Notes under the pieces: generated by a model | Told to the model about the DNA's origin: nothing | The model's database searches: none | What the model saw: the letters and a program-made list of their open reading frames with translations, nothing else | Shown: one piece after another, positions 9,304 to 18,031 of the stretch | How positions within the stretch are numbered: the stretch's first letter is position 1 | Layout of the letters: the number at the start of each line of letters is the position of its first letter | Made by a program: the position numbers and the translations under genes | From: an uncultured Clostridia bacterium | Lineage (GTDB): Bacteria; Bacillota; Clostridia; Lachnospirales; Cellulosilyticaceae | Direction of reading: 5' to 3' | Assembly (NCBI GenBank): GCA_937981575.1 | Contig: CALJNR010000114.1 | Coordinates: forward strand, 1-53,723 | Length of the DNA: 53,723 nucleotides

Positions 9304-10875
9304 ATGTCAGTAGAACTGATAAGAGAGCCAATCACACTAGATGAAATGACAAAAAGAGAAAGTGTTCAAGTAATTAAAGAACGTGACATTATCGTACCAG
9401 ATGGAAAGCCTGACATGCAAAGAATACTTCAATTAGATGGTAAAATTAATATTGATCAGATGGATGTAAGTCAGGACCGCATTTTGTATAGGGGAAAAGT
9501 TGATGTTTTAGTTCTTTATACAACAGAAAATAATGAAACCTGTGTATACACAATGAAAGGAAATATTCCTCTTGAAGATTTTGTGATTATGGATGGTGTT
9601 GATAAAGATCAGAGGGTCGATTTTGAATATAATATAGAGCATATGAGCTATAATATATTGAATGAAAGAAAGCTTAACGTGAAGGCAATTATAGGAATTA
9701 ATGCAGCTGCGACTAAGAGTAAACAAACTACTATTATTACAGGCATTGATACCGATTACCCAGTGCAAACTAAGAAGGCAGACATTGAAGTTGTAACGCT
9801 TGGTACAGAAAAGGAAGATAAAGTTATTGTTAGAGAAGATTTAACGGTAATGCAGTCTAAGCCTAGCATTGGAGAGATTCTAAAGAGCTGCATTCAAATT
9901 CAAGAGGAACAGGTTAAGAGAACAGATTCAGAACTTATGTATAATGGGATATTAGATGTATGCACCCTATATAAAGCAGGTGGGGGAGAAGACAACGTAG
10001 AAATTATCAATCACAGAGTGCCTTTTGAAGGACGTGTTGACCTTCCAAAAGAAGATGCAGAAGTTTTCTGGGATTGTACATTAAGTGCTGCGCCATCTTA
10101 TATGCAGGTTGCACCTGATTATGATGGTGAAGATAGAGTTATAGAATCAGAATTTATTGTAACAGCGAAATATTATAAATTTAACAAGATGGGTCAGTCT
10201 ACTGTATCAGATTTATACTGCCCAGGCAAAAAGGTAGAAACACAAGATAAGATGCTGGAATACATGAATTTATTTAATAGGGCGCATTTATCTGTTCCTA
10301 AAAAAGAGGCTATTGCCATCGAAGAGTTTATTCCGGATAATAATGAAGTATTCAGCGTTTCCGTAAGACCAACAGTGGAAGAAAAGGTAGTTTCCGGTGA
10401 CAAGCTGACAATCAAAGGGGTATTAGATATAAAAGTTATTTACATATCAAAGGAAGTTGGGAATGTAATTGATACTGCTGTAAATATCATACCTTTCTCA
10501 CAAGATATGGAGATTAAAGGCATTCAGAATAAGATGATGATTGTTCCTAGGGTTATGGCAAAAGATGTCAAGGTATACTCACAAGGTAAAAAGGAAGTTG
10601 TTCTTGAGTATATACTAGATACTGTAGCAGAAGTGTATACAAAAAATAACTTAAGTATATTAGAAGAGATCACCCTTGAAGATATGACAAAAGAAGAACT
10701 GGATAAGTACCCTAGCATGACAGTTTATCAGATTAAAAAAGGTGATACGCTATGGGAACTTGCAAAAAGATTCAATACTTCTGTTAAAGATATACAAGAA
10801 ATAAATGATGTTGATCTTTCTGATATGCTTCATCCGGGGCAGAAAATTATTATTCTAAAAAAAGTTAAGTTCTAG
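9304..10875 (+). CDS. sipL: SipL-type spore coat morphogenesis protein (SPOCS/DUF3794 repeats plus LysM)
   Basis: In Clostridioides difficile, SipL binds the coat ATPase SpoIVA through its C-terminal LysM domain and is needed to anchor the coat around the forespore. This 523-residue protein has the same plan and almost the same length. Three SPOCS/DUF3794-like modules fill residues 1-470; examples are RDIIVPDGKPDMQRILQLDG at 33 and related strands near 185 and 330. One LysM domain spans about 475-520 (YQIKKGDTLWELAKRFNTSV, then LHPGQKIIIL). It follows yabG and has a sigma-E-like promoter. The start is set by GGAGGGGG before the ATG. I infer orthology from architecture, length and context. Confidence 0.85.
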   Translation: MSVELIREPITLDEMTKRESVQVIKERDIIVPDGKPDMQRILQLDGKINIDQMDVSQDRILYRGKVDVLVLYTTENNETCVYTMKGNIPLEDFVIMDGVDKDQRVDFEYNIEHMSYNILNERKLNVKAIIGINAAATKSKQTTIITGIDTDYPVQTKKADIEVVTLGTEKEDKVIVREDLTVMQSKPSIGEILKSCIQIQEEQVKRTDSELMYNGILDVCTLYKAGGGEDNVEIINHRVPFEGRVDLPKEDAEVFWDCTLSAAPSYMQVAPDYDGEDRVIESEFIVTAKYYKFNKMGQSTVSDLYCPGKKVETQDKMLEYMNLFNRAHLSVPKKEAIAIEEFIPDNNEVFSVSVRPTVEEKVVSGDKLTIKGVLDIKVIYISKEVGNVIDTAVNIIPFSQDMEIKGIQNKMMIVPRVMAKDVKVYSQGKKEVVLEYILDTVAEVYTKNNLSILEEITLEDMTKEELDKYPSMTVYQIKKGDTLWELAKRFNTSVKDIQEINDVDLSDMLHPGQKIIILKKVKF

Positions 10876-10889
10876 AGAATAGATTACTT

Positions 10890-10943
10890 AAGCTTTAGCA
10901 TCGCACACTATTTTATATGCTGTGTGTCTGCTAAAGCTTTTTC
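10890..10943 (+). terminator. Intrinsic terminator after sipL
   Basis: An 11-base perfect stem (10890-10900 with 10929-10939) has an inner GCACAC/GTGTGT pairing and ends in a T run. It starts 15 bases after the stop codon. The remaining bases up to the ispE promoter at 11202 hold no gene or structure I can support. Confidence 0.85.
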
Positions 10944-11201
10944 ATGTTTCTGGATGAAAAACCTTATGTTTTTACTGAGAAATTCAGGCGTTAATGGATA
11001 TCCTATAAATATGCAGATTTCACATTTTAGAGTCAAACTATTCATGGGCGTACATGATATGAAACTACCCTCAGAAACATCTTGACGCCGATAAACAGCT
11101 TAAATTTACAGGTTGTTTCTCTGCAGCAAATGTAAGTATATACAGAAATAATGAATTATATAGACTAAAGATATTTTGTGTATACACTAAATGCATTTTA
11201 A

Positions 11202-11230
11202 TTGACTTAAGATTTAGGTGAGTTTATAAT
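11202..11230 (+). promoter_or_regulatory. Sigma-A promoter of ispE
   Basis: TTGACT (11202-11207) and TATAAT (11225-11230) have the ideal 17-base spacing and lie 35 bases upstream of the ispE ATG. This makes ispE and its overlapping regulator a separate unit from the sporulation genes upstream. Confidence 0.85.
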
Positions 11231-11264
11231 AGAACAAATAAGCAAAAATACGAAGGAGGAAGCT

Positions 11265-12170
11265 ATGGATTCAATTATATTAAAAGCAAGAGGCAAAATA
11301 AACTTGACACTAGATGTAGTTGGAAAAAGAGAAAATGGCTATCATGACCTTCGCATGATTATGCAGACTATTAATTTATATGACACATTATTTATACGGA
11401 AGACAAAAACTCTTGGGATTAGGCTCCAGACCAATTATTCCTGGCTGCCAACCAATGAGAAAAATATAGTTTATAGAGCATGCCAGGTCTTTTTTGAAGA
11501 AGCTCAGCTTGAGGCTAGAGTTGCGGTTGAAATTACCAAAAGGATTCCTGTAGCAGCAGGTCTTGCTGGAGGAAGCACTGATGCAGCAGCAACACTTATA
11601 GGTCTTAACAGATTGTTTGATACAAAGCACTCTAAAAAGAAGCTTATGGAAATGGGACTTAAACTTGGGGCAGATGTGCCTTTTTGTATACTTAGGGGAA
11701 CCGTACTTGCGGAAGGAATAGGAGAAGTGCTTACACCGATTTCAGAAATGCCTTATACGTATGTGGTTTTGGCTAAGCCACCCATCAGTGTATCTACAGC
11801 ATCTGTTTATAAAAACCTTGATATTTCTAAAATTCATTCCCATCCAGATACAGAGGGTATGATCAAAGCCATAAGAGAAAAAGATTTAAAGCGTATTGCA
11901 GATAATATGGTTAATGTACTAGAAGGTGTTACAATCCCTATGCATCCTATCATACGGACTTACAAAGAAGAACTCGTAAGATGCGGGGCAGCAGGGGCGA
12001 TGATGAGTGGTAGTGGCTCAACAGTTTTTGGTTTGTTTGACAGTAAGGAGAAAGCCTATGCTGCAGCAACGCACTTCAAGGGGCAGCTTAATGTAAGAGA
12101 TGTTTTTACAACTACTACTTATTCAAAAATGCAAAAAGGGGTGCAAATGAATGAAAGAAGATACTTTTAG
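11265..12170 (+). CDS. ispE: 4-diphosphocytidyl-2-C-methyl-D-erythritol kinase IspE
   Basis: This GHMP kinase phosphorylates CDP-methylerythritol in the MEP route to isoprenoids. The 301-residue protein has the N-terminal substrate segment KARGKINLTLDVVGKRENGYHDL (lysine and histidine conserved). The GHMP ATP loop is PVAAGLAGGSTDAAATL (about residues 92-108), and the C-terminal glycine loop GAAGAMMSGSGSTVFGLF lies near 241-258. The MEP route is normal in Clostridia. The start follows AGGAGGAAGCT. Its last 20 bases overlap the GntR-type regulator gene in another frame, which suggests translational coupling. Confidence 0.96.
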   Translation: MDSIILKARGKINLTLDVVGKRENGYHDLRMIMQTINLYDTLFIRKTKTLGIRLQTNYSWLPTNEKNIVYRACQVFFEEAQLEARVAVEITKRIPVAAGLAGGSTDAAATLIGLNRLFDTKHSKKKLMEMGLKLGADVPFCILRGTVLAEGIGEVLTPISEMPYTYVVLAKPPISVSTASVYKNLDISKIHSHPDTEGMIKAIREKDLKRIADNMVNVLEGVTIPMHPIIRTYKEELVRCGAAGAMMSGSGSTVFGLFDSKEKAYAAATHFKGQLNVRDVFTTTTYSKMQKGVQMNERRYF

Positions 12171-12867
12171 CATGAAAATAAATGAGTATTTGCCATTAAG
12201 AGATATTGTATTTCAGACACTACGAAAAGCAATACTTACAGGGGAACTGGAGCCAGGTGAAAGGCTGATGGAGATACAGCTGGGCGAAAAGCTTGGAGTA
12301 AGCCGTACACCTATAAGAGAAGCGATCCGAAAGCTGGAGCTTGAAGGCTTGGTTGTAATGGTTCCAAGAAAAGGAGCTCAAGTTGCTCATTTTACTGAAA
12401 AAGACATTCAAGATGTACTGGAAGTAAGAGCGGCACTTGAAGCCCTTGCAGCCAAGATTGCCTGTAAGAGAATGGATGATCGGTCATTTTTAAAGCTTCA
12501 GCTTGCCATCACAGAATATGATTATGCTGCAAAAGAAAAAGATATAGAGACAATGATCGAAAAAGATGTGGAGTTTCATGAGACAATATTTAATGCCACA
12601 CAGAACGATAAGCTTATTCAGCTGTTCAATAATTTAAGAGAACAGGTCCATAGATACCGGATTGCCTATCTTAAAAATGCTGGAGAAAGTGAACTGGTTC
12701 ATAAAGAACACATGGCCCTTTTAGAGGCACTTCAAGAAAGAGACGAAAAACTCGCAGAGGAAATAGCGGCAAAGCATATACAAACCCAATGTGTATCTAT
12801 TATGCGTTTTATTAAAAACAAAACGCAACGCATAAGTGAAGAATCAAAACAAAGACGATTTTTCTGA
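12151..12867 (+). CDS. GntR family regulator, FadR subgroup (FCD domain)
   Basis: This 238-residue DNA-binding regulator has an N-terminal winged helix (about residues 10-75, with AILTGELEPGERLMEIQLGE and LGVSRTPIREAIRKLELEGLV). A helical FCD ligand domain follows (about 85-220, with LEVRAALEALAAKIA and FHETIF carrying likely metal-binding histidines). Such proteins usually sense a small carboxylate, but the ligand here is unknown. The ATG at 12151 is supported by AAAAGGGG nine bases upstream inside ispE; the later ATG at 12172 has no site. The ispE-GntR overlap is a gene pair I recall from other Clostridia, although no direct metabolic link is obvious. A terminator overlaps its 3' end. Confidence 0.92.
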   Translation: MKEDTFSMKINEYLPLRDIVFQTLRKAILTGELEPGERLMEIQLGEKLGVSRTPIREAIRKLELEGLVVMVPRKGAQVAHFTEKDIQDVLEVRAALEALAAKIACKRMDDRSFLKLQLAITEYDYAAKEKDIETMIEKDVEFHETIFNATQNDKLIQLFNNLREQVHRYRIAYLKNAGESELVHKEHMALLEALQERDEKLAEEIAAKHIQTQCVSIMRFIKNKTQRISEESKQRRFF

Positions 12868-12892
12868 TGAAAAGTCGTCTTTGTTTTGATGA
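12843..12892 (+). terminator. Terminator overlapping the end of the GntR gene
   Basis: About 20 paired bases (12843-12863 with 12870-12890, one G-U pair) form a long hairpin spanning the stop codon. Part of the stem encodes the C-terminal residues SKQRRFF. Confidence 0.8.
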
Positions 12893-13108
12893 GATAGGAA
12901 ATGCCCCATGCTGGCAAGGGACCGAACTTTCCTATCTTACATGTGCGTACGTTTTTTTGTACTCTTTCTTGTAGAAGTTAGCGGTTTTTTTAAAAGGATG
13001 GAGTAAATAAAATAGAATTTTAGGTATTTGTATTATAGAATTTTAAGTTAATTAATGTTAAAATGATTAAGTTAAAATTCTAATGTGTGTGTTTAGGAAG
13101 GGGATATT

Positions 13109-14830
13109 ATGGATTATCAAGCAATATATAAATTATGGATAAATAGCAGTGTTATTGATGATTCTGCTAAAGAAGAGTTAAGGGCACTGACAAATGAGAA
13201 AGAAATAGAGGATAGATTCTATAAAAACTTAGAGTTTGGTACAGGCGGGCTTAGAGGAAAAGTTGCAGCGGGAACCAATAGAATGAATATCTATACCATA
13301 GCAAAGGCGACACAAGGACTGGCTTTATATCTTGTGAAGACTTTTGAAAAGCCAAGTATCTGTATTGCTTATGATTCAAGAAATATGTCAGATGTATTTG
13401 CAGAAACAGCAGCTAAGGTACTTGCAGCTAATGGTGTTAAAGTGTATTTGTATGAGAGCCTTCGTCCAACACCAATGCTTTCTTTTGCAGTAAGATTTAT
13501 GAATGCCAAAGCAGGGATTGTTATTACAGCTTCTCATAATCCAAAAGAGTACAATGGGTACAAAGTATATGGGAATGATGGCGGGCAGATTACAGATGAT
13601 GCCGCGAAAGAAATATTAGGCTATATTGATTCAGTAGATATTTTTAAAGATATTAAGTACATTGGGCTTGAGACGGCAAAAGAAAAAGAAATGCTTGTTT
13701 ATATAGGAGAAGAAGTTGATAACGCATACTATGAAAAAGTAGAAAGTCTTGTTATAAGAAAAAACCTTGTAAAAGAAAAGGCTTCTGAGCTTAAAATCAT
13801 TTACACGCCGATTCATGGAAGCGGTAATATTCCTGTTAGAACAATGCTTGAAAACTTAGGGTTTACAAATGTTCACATTGTAAAAGAACAAGAAAAGCCA
13901 GATGGGAACTTTCCGACAGCGCCCTATCCAAATCCAGAGAACCCACAGGTCTTTGATATTGCGGTTAATATGGCAAAAGAGATTGGGCCGGACCTCATAT
14001 TTGGAACAGACCCAGATTGTGATAGAATAGGCGTTATTGTTAAAGAAACTAGCGGAGACTATAAGGTGCTTACAGGCAATCAGGTAGGGGTTCTGCTTTC
14101 AGAGTATATTCTAAGTGCAAGACTTGGTGAAGGCATATTGAGTTCAAAAGATACCATTATTAAGACGATCGTTACATCAGAAATGGTGAGAAGAATTACG
14201 CAGAACTATGATGTACAGCTTATGGATGTACTTACCGGATTTAAATATATAGGAGAAAAAATAGAAGAGTTTGAGACAACTGGTTCTAATCATTTTGTAC
14301 TTGGGTTTGAAGAGAGTTATGGGTACCTCGCTGGAGGCTTCGTAAGGGATAAGGATGCAGTTATTGCTTCTGTTCTCATTGCTGAGATGGCACTTTACTA
14401 TAAGACAAAGGGTAAGAGTCTTGCGGAAGCACTTAATGACTTGTTTGAAAAGTATGGGTATTATAAAGAACATCTTATTTCTATTGAAATGGAAGGTAAA
14501 GATGGACAAGAAAAAATTAAGAGCATTATAGCAAATTTAAGGGATAATGGACCAAAAGAAGTTGGAACTATAAAAGTTGCTGTTACAGAAGATTATCAAC
14601 TTTCTCAAAGATATAACAGCGAGGAAAATAGTATAGAGTCTATCAACCTTCCAAAATCAAACGTTATTAAGTTCATACTAGCGGATCGCAGCTGGTTTGT
14701 GGTAAGACCTTCAGGGACAGAACCTAAAATTAAAATCTATGCTTCGGTTGTAGGCGAAAGTCAAACAGATGCCCAGCAGAAAGTTGATCAATTCGTTAAA
14801 GATATTGATGTTTTACTAAATATGAACTAA
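13109..14830 (+). CDS. Phosphoglucomutase / phosphomannomutase (alpha-D-phosphohexomutase) 2
   Basis: This second phosphohexomutase copy is paralogous to the protein at 6118. The 573-residue protein keeps every active-site loop: phosphoserine loop TASHNP (Ser142), metal loop GTDPDCDR (299-306), sugar loop GFEESYG and phosphate loop RPSGTEPK near the C-terminus. Long blocks are shared with copy 1, for example LEFGTGGLRGKVAAGTNRMN and YDSRNMSDVFAE. It is only 17 bases upstream of manA. That placement suggests this copy works in the mannose branch (mannose-1-phosphate from mannose-6-phosphate), while copy 1 may serve glucose. This division of labour is inferred from context only. Confidence 0.93.
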   Translation: MDYQAIYKLWINSSVIDDSAKEELRALTNEKEIEDRFYKNLEFGTGGLRGKVAAGTNRMNIYTIAKATQGLALYLVKTFEKPSICIAYDSRNMSDVFAETAAKVLAANGVKVYLYESLRPTPMLSFAVRFMNAKAGIVITASHNPKEYNGYKVYGNDGGQITDDAAKEILGYIDSVDIFKDIKYIGLETAKEKEMLVYIGEEVDNAYYEKVESLVIRKNLVKEKASELKIIYTPIHGSGNIPVRTMLENLGFTNVHIVKEQEKPDGNFPTAPYPNPENPQVFDIAVNMAKEIGPDLIFGTDPDCDRIGVIVKETSGDYKVLTGNQVGVLLSEYILSARLGEGILSSKDTIIKTIVTSEMVRRITQNYDVQLMDVLTGFKYIGEKIEEFETTGSNHFVLGFEESYGYLAGGFVRDKDAVIASVLIAEMALYYKTKGKSLAEALNDLFEKYGYYKEHLISIEMEGKDGQEKIKSIIANLRDNGPKEVGTIKVAVTEDYQLSQRYNSEENSIESINLPKSNVIKFILADRSWFVVRPSGTEPKIKIYASVVGESQTDAQQKVDQFVKDIDVLLNMN

Positions 14831-14847
14831 GAATCTGGAGGATGCGT

Positions 14848-15795
14848 ATGCTGAAGTTAAATCCTGTTTTCAAAGATTATATCTGGGGTGGAGAAAAGCT
14901 CAGGACCCTTTATCATAAAGAAAGTGAGTTAAGTGTTATTGCAGAAAGCTGGGAACTATCTACTCATAAAGATGGGCGATGCACTATTGCAGAAGGTCCT
15001 TGTGCTGGAGCGAGTTTAGCTGATTTTATTAAAGAAAAAGACTGTTTAGGCAAGAAGGCTGTGGGGCAAGATGAACTGCCTATACTCATCAAATTGATCG
15101 ATGCTAAAGATAATCTATCCGTTCAAGTGCATCCTGATGATGACTATGCACTTCAAAATGAAGGGGACTTCGGTAAGACTGAAATGTGGTATATTCTTGA
15201 AGCTGAAAAAGGGGCTCAGCTTATTTATGGATTCAAAGAGGATATTACCAAGGAGCAATTTAAGTCTTATATTGAAAAGAATACCTTAACAGATGTTCTG
15301 AATGTTGTAGATGTAGTACCGGGAGATGTTTTCTTTATTAACCCAGGGACGATGCATGCCATAGGCAAAGGTATTATGATAGCAGAAATTCAGCAAAGTT
15401 CTAATGTTACGTATAGAGTTTATGATTATGGCAGGGTAGGAGCAGATGACAGACCGCGAGAACTTCATATTGATAAAGCTCTTCAGGTTACCAGCCTGAA
15501 AAAAGCTGAGGATGCAAAAACAAAATATACCTTAAAAACGTCTAACGGTTATCAAAGAGGCAACGTTGCATCTTGTAAATATTTTAATGTAGACCTTTTA
15601 GATATCTATGATCATGCTGAATTAATAGCAGATGAAGAGACTTTTCATTCACTTCTAATTGTAGAAGGGGAGGCAAGGGTTTATTCAGGTCAAGATGAAC
15701 TTAAGGTTTCTAAGGGTGATTCAATCTTCATACCAGCCAGGTACGGCGCTTACAAAGTTCAGGGTAGCTGTAAACTTATTTTGTCAACGTTATAA
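14848..15795 (+). CDS. manA: Mannose-6-phosphate isomerase, class I
   Basis: This cytoplasmic zinc enzyme interconverts mannose-6-phosphate and fructose-6-phosphate. The 315-residue protein is of the short Firmicute class. It starts MLKLNPVFKDYIWGGEKL and includes ESWELSTHKDG, the metal-binding segment VQVHPDDDYAL (about residues 93-103, with the zinc-ligand His and nearby GKTEMWYIL Glu), and PGTMHAIGKGIMIAEIQQSS (about 168-187). I chose the ATG at 14848, six bases after GGAGG; the ATG at 14842 abuts the ribosome site. It is almost certainly co-transcribed with phosphohexomutase 2. Confidence 0.95.
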   Translation: MLKLNPVFKDYIWGGEKLRTLYHKESELSVIAESWELSTHKDGRCTIAEGPCAGASLADFIKEKDCLGKKAVGQDELPILIKLIDAKDNLSVQVHPDDDYALQNEGDFGKTEMWYILEAEKGAQLIYGFKEDITKEQFKSYIEKNTLTDVLNVVDVVPGDVFFINPGTMHAIGKGIMIAEIQQSSNVTYRVYDYGRVGADDRPRELHIDKALQVTSLKKAEDAKTKYTLKTSNGYQRGNVASCKYFNVDLLDIYDHAELIADEETFHSLLIVEGEARVYSGQDELKVSKGDSIFIPARYGAYKVQGSCKLILSTL

Positions 15796-15846
15796 ATGAT
15801 GTGACTTAAAGATTATAGATGTCATCAGTGTAAATCAGTTTAATAT

Positions 15847-15874
15847 AAAAGCCACAGCTATGCTGTGGCTTTTT
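15847..15874 (+). terminator. Intrinsic terminator after manA
   Basis: A perfect 12-base stem (15847-15858 with 15862-15873) has a three-base loop and ends in a T run, 51 bases after the manA stop. Confidence 0.93.
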
Positions 15875-16008
15875 GATATAAAATAGAATGTCTGTATAAA
15901 TATAAGAATTGTATCGGATAAATAATTGATAGTATAGGCAATTGCAAAATCTAATAGACCTAGAATTATGCAAGCAATCAAATAGATGGTAAATAGGGAG
16001 GAAATAAA

Positions 16009-16896
16009 ATGAAAAATGTTTTTAATCTAGAGTATGAGTTGTTCAGAAATGTTGAGAGGGAAAAAAATAAAAAATTATCCTCAGTTGTGCTTATTTTACT
16101 GATACCTATTCTTTGTTTCATTATCGGGGGGAGTGTATCGGGAGTTGCCATGCAGCTTTTAAAAATAAATGATCGGTCCATCGGGCTTATCATAAGTACA
16201 GGGACAGCCATTATTCTGCTCTTTATGCTTGTTAAATTTAAAGAAAGAAGAAATGTTAGTAGTTTAGGGCTTAGGCTGGGGAAAGAAGCATTTGAAAATT
16301 ATATGAGAGGATTTGGACTAGGCCTCTTAATGTTTACAGGTGCAATTTTAGTAGTTGTTATCCTTGCTGGGGGAGAAATAAAGTTTGAAGGGATCCGATT
16401 TAGTCAGATCCTGCCTTTTGGAGTTATGCTGTTAGGATGGATTGTACAAGGCGCATCGGAAGAAATATTGATAAGAGGGTATATGCTTCCTGCACTTGCA
16501 TTAAAAAAGGGTGTGAAGCTTGCTGTTACTGTTTCATCGCTTTATTTTGCTGCCTTACACTTAGGAAATCAAGGGATAAGTTTTATAGGGTTTACAAATA
16601 TAGTATTAGTGGGTATCTTTACGACTTTTTATGCTTTGGGGGAAGGAAGCATTTGGGGAGTATGTGGGTGGCACAGTGCGTGGAACTTTGCACAAGGCAA
16701 TATATTTGGATCTTTGGTAAGCGGTATGCAGCTTGGAGGAGGAAGCCTATTTGCTGCTCAGTTATTGCCGGGAAAAGATCTTTTGACAGGGGGTAGTTTT
16801 GGAATAGAAGCAAGCAGTATAGTTACAGTGATTTTTGCCATAGCAATTGCTATAAGTTATATGAAACTTGTGCGGAGGATAAGAGAGAACTTATAA
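16009..16896 (+). CDS. CPBP family intramembrane glutamic protease
   Basis: This is a multi-pass membrane protein of the CAAX-protease/bacteriocin-processing (CPBP, Abi) family. The 295-residue protein has about seven or eight hydrophobic segments and all the family motifs: EEILIRGY (Glu151/Glu152, Arg156), HLGNQ (His184) and HSAWN (His222, Asn226). Bacterial members process peptides or give immunity or stress functions, but the substrate is not predictable. It stands alone after a terminator. A second CPBP domain occurs 3.8 kb downstream fused to an ABC permease, so the region holds two members. Confidence 0.9.
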   Translation: MKNVFNLEYELFRNVEREKNKKLSSVVLILLIPILCFIIGGSVSGVAMQLLKINDRSIGLIISTGTAIILLFMLVKFKERRNVSSLGLRLGKEAFENYMRGFGLGLLMFTGAILVVVILAGGEIKFEGIRFSQILPFGVMLLGWIVQGASEEILIRGYMLPALALKKGVKLAVTVSSLYFAALHLGNQGISFIGFTNIVLVGIFTTFYALGEGSIWGVCGWHSAWNFAQGNIFGSLVSGMQLGGGSLFAAQLLPGKDLLTGGSFGIEASSIVTVIFAIAIAISYMKLVRRIRENL

Positions 16897-17164
16897 ATTT
16901 TACATAAACATAGGTATGAAATTTATAAGATTAATAAAACTTATAAAATATTATAAAATATATTAAATTTTAACAAATTTTAAACTATATTTTGGTAATT
17001 CAATAGTGAAATTAGGAATTTTACAACTATTTTAGGAAAAAACTAGGATTTTAGTTAGAAATTATGTTAAAATGCTTATATATGGATACGCGTTGCGGTT
17101 ACTTGCGTTAAACGATTAGAGAGAGAAGAAATTCAAAAAGCTTATTTTGAAAAGGGGTATTGCT

Positions 17165-17812
17165 ATGGACAAAAAATTAAGTACTATCTTTATTCTGCTT
17201 TGTATAGCTATTATAGGGACATCAGCTGTAGCGTATTTTTATAGTTTCGGACTTAATCAAACCAAGATGCCATTAGTTTTTTTTGGTTCTAGCGGACCTG
17301 TAGAGCATTCTATAAGTCCGCAGGAAAAAGAAGCAAGTGCTGGGGCTGTCAAGGAAAACGGCCCCAAAACGGAGGCGCAGCCTATTTGGCCAAGTAATGT
17401 AGAAAAGCTAGGTCAAGCCAGAATAATTATAAGAGATCTGTCTAATCAAGAAGATCTAAATGAATCCATTCAGAATGTCTTGAAAGAGGTCGGACTTCAA
17501 GATAAAAGGTATGAAGTTAAGTCGCTACAGGAACAGCCGAGTCATATTATTTTGCTATATGCAGACGAAATGATAACTAACTTAAAAGCGCACAACATTA
17601 ATCAAGATAAGATAGCTGAGTATGACTACGATATCTCAAAGTATCACGAGGCGTATGGTATAAATGATTACCAGCTCTTAAAGGACAAGTTTAATACCGG
17701 AGAAGTATTAATGATTACATGTAATCTGCCGGAGGGGATTCCTTATAACTATTTAGTATGGGATAACATGCCTTATGGAGAGGAGTTATGGATTGTTCAG
17801 TATGATGGGTGA
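17165..17812 (+). CDS. Unknown membrane-anchored protein
   Basis: I do not recognise this 215-residue protein. It has one N-terminal hydrophobic segment (about residues 6-26), which could be a signal anchor, then a low-complexity linker and an acidic extracellular domain. The domain (about 70-215) mixes helices and strands, with motifs such as NLPEGIPYNYLVWDNMPYGE near the C-terminus. I chose the ATG at 17165, seven bases after AAAAGGGG; the earlier ATG at 17147 precedes that site. It lies between a CPBP protease and a NatAB-like exporter, both on the same strand, but each is separated from it by more than 200 bases. Confidence 0.6.
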   Translation: MDKKLSTIFILLCIAIIGTSAVAYFYSFGLNQTKMPLVFFGSSGPVEHSISPQEKEASAGAVKENGPKTEAQPIWPSNVEKLGQARIIIRDLSNQEDLNESIQNVLKEVGLQDKRYEVKSLQEQPSHIILLYADEMITNLKAHNINQDKIAEYDYDISKYHEAYGINDYQLLKDKFNTGEVLMITCNLPEGIPYNYLVWDNMPYGEELWIVQYDG

Positions 17813-17853
17813 TAAAAGAGAACAGGGGAAGTCTCTTAGCGCATAAAAATGTA

Positions 17854-17882
17854 TTGACAGATAGAAAAAGCAGGGCTATAGT
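17854..17882 (+). promoter_or_regulatory. Promoter of the NatAB-like exporter
   Basis: TTGACA (17854-17859) and TATAGT (17877-17882) are exactly 17 bases apart. The resulting leader to the start codon at 18032 is about 140 bases long. Confidence 0.75.
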
Positions 17883-17901
17883 GTGTATATAGGATATACA
17901 C
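17883..17901 (+). promoter_or_regulatory. Palindromic operator candidate at the exporter transcription start
   Basis: GTGTATAT and ATATACAC form a perfect 8-base inverted repeat with a three-base centre, beginning directly after the -10 element. That position is typical for a repressor site. No regulator gene is adjacent, so the cognate protein is unknown. Confidence 0.5.
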
Positions 17902-18031
17902 AAGATAAACACTTTGTGACGAAATGAATATTAAGCAATAAGGGAAAGACTTAGCAGCGAAGGCAATATTTCGTGATAAGTGAAAAGCGTTTAGCAATCA
18001 GCCATATTTTAAGTATATAGGGGGAGAGGAA

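Noticed and set aside
10945-11200. Possible small RNA or leader between sipL and ispE
   Set aside because: No promoter-terminator pair, conserved hairpin or ORF could be seen between the terminator and the ispE promoter.
16437-16796. A 119-codon cysteine-rich ORF inside the CPBP protease gene
   Set aside because: It has no ribosome site and lies wholly inside a gene with strong family motifs; its cysteine richness comes from frame-shifted reading of the membrane protein.
17090-17120. Short GC-richer repeat (TTGCG...TTGCGTTA) in an AT-rich gap
   Set aside because: The repeat is short and imperfect and has no further copy nearby, so there is no support for an origin, att site or operator.
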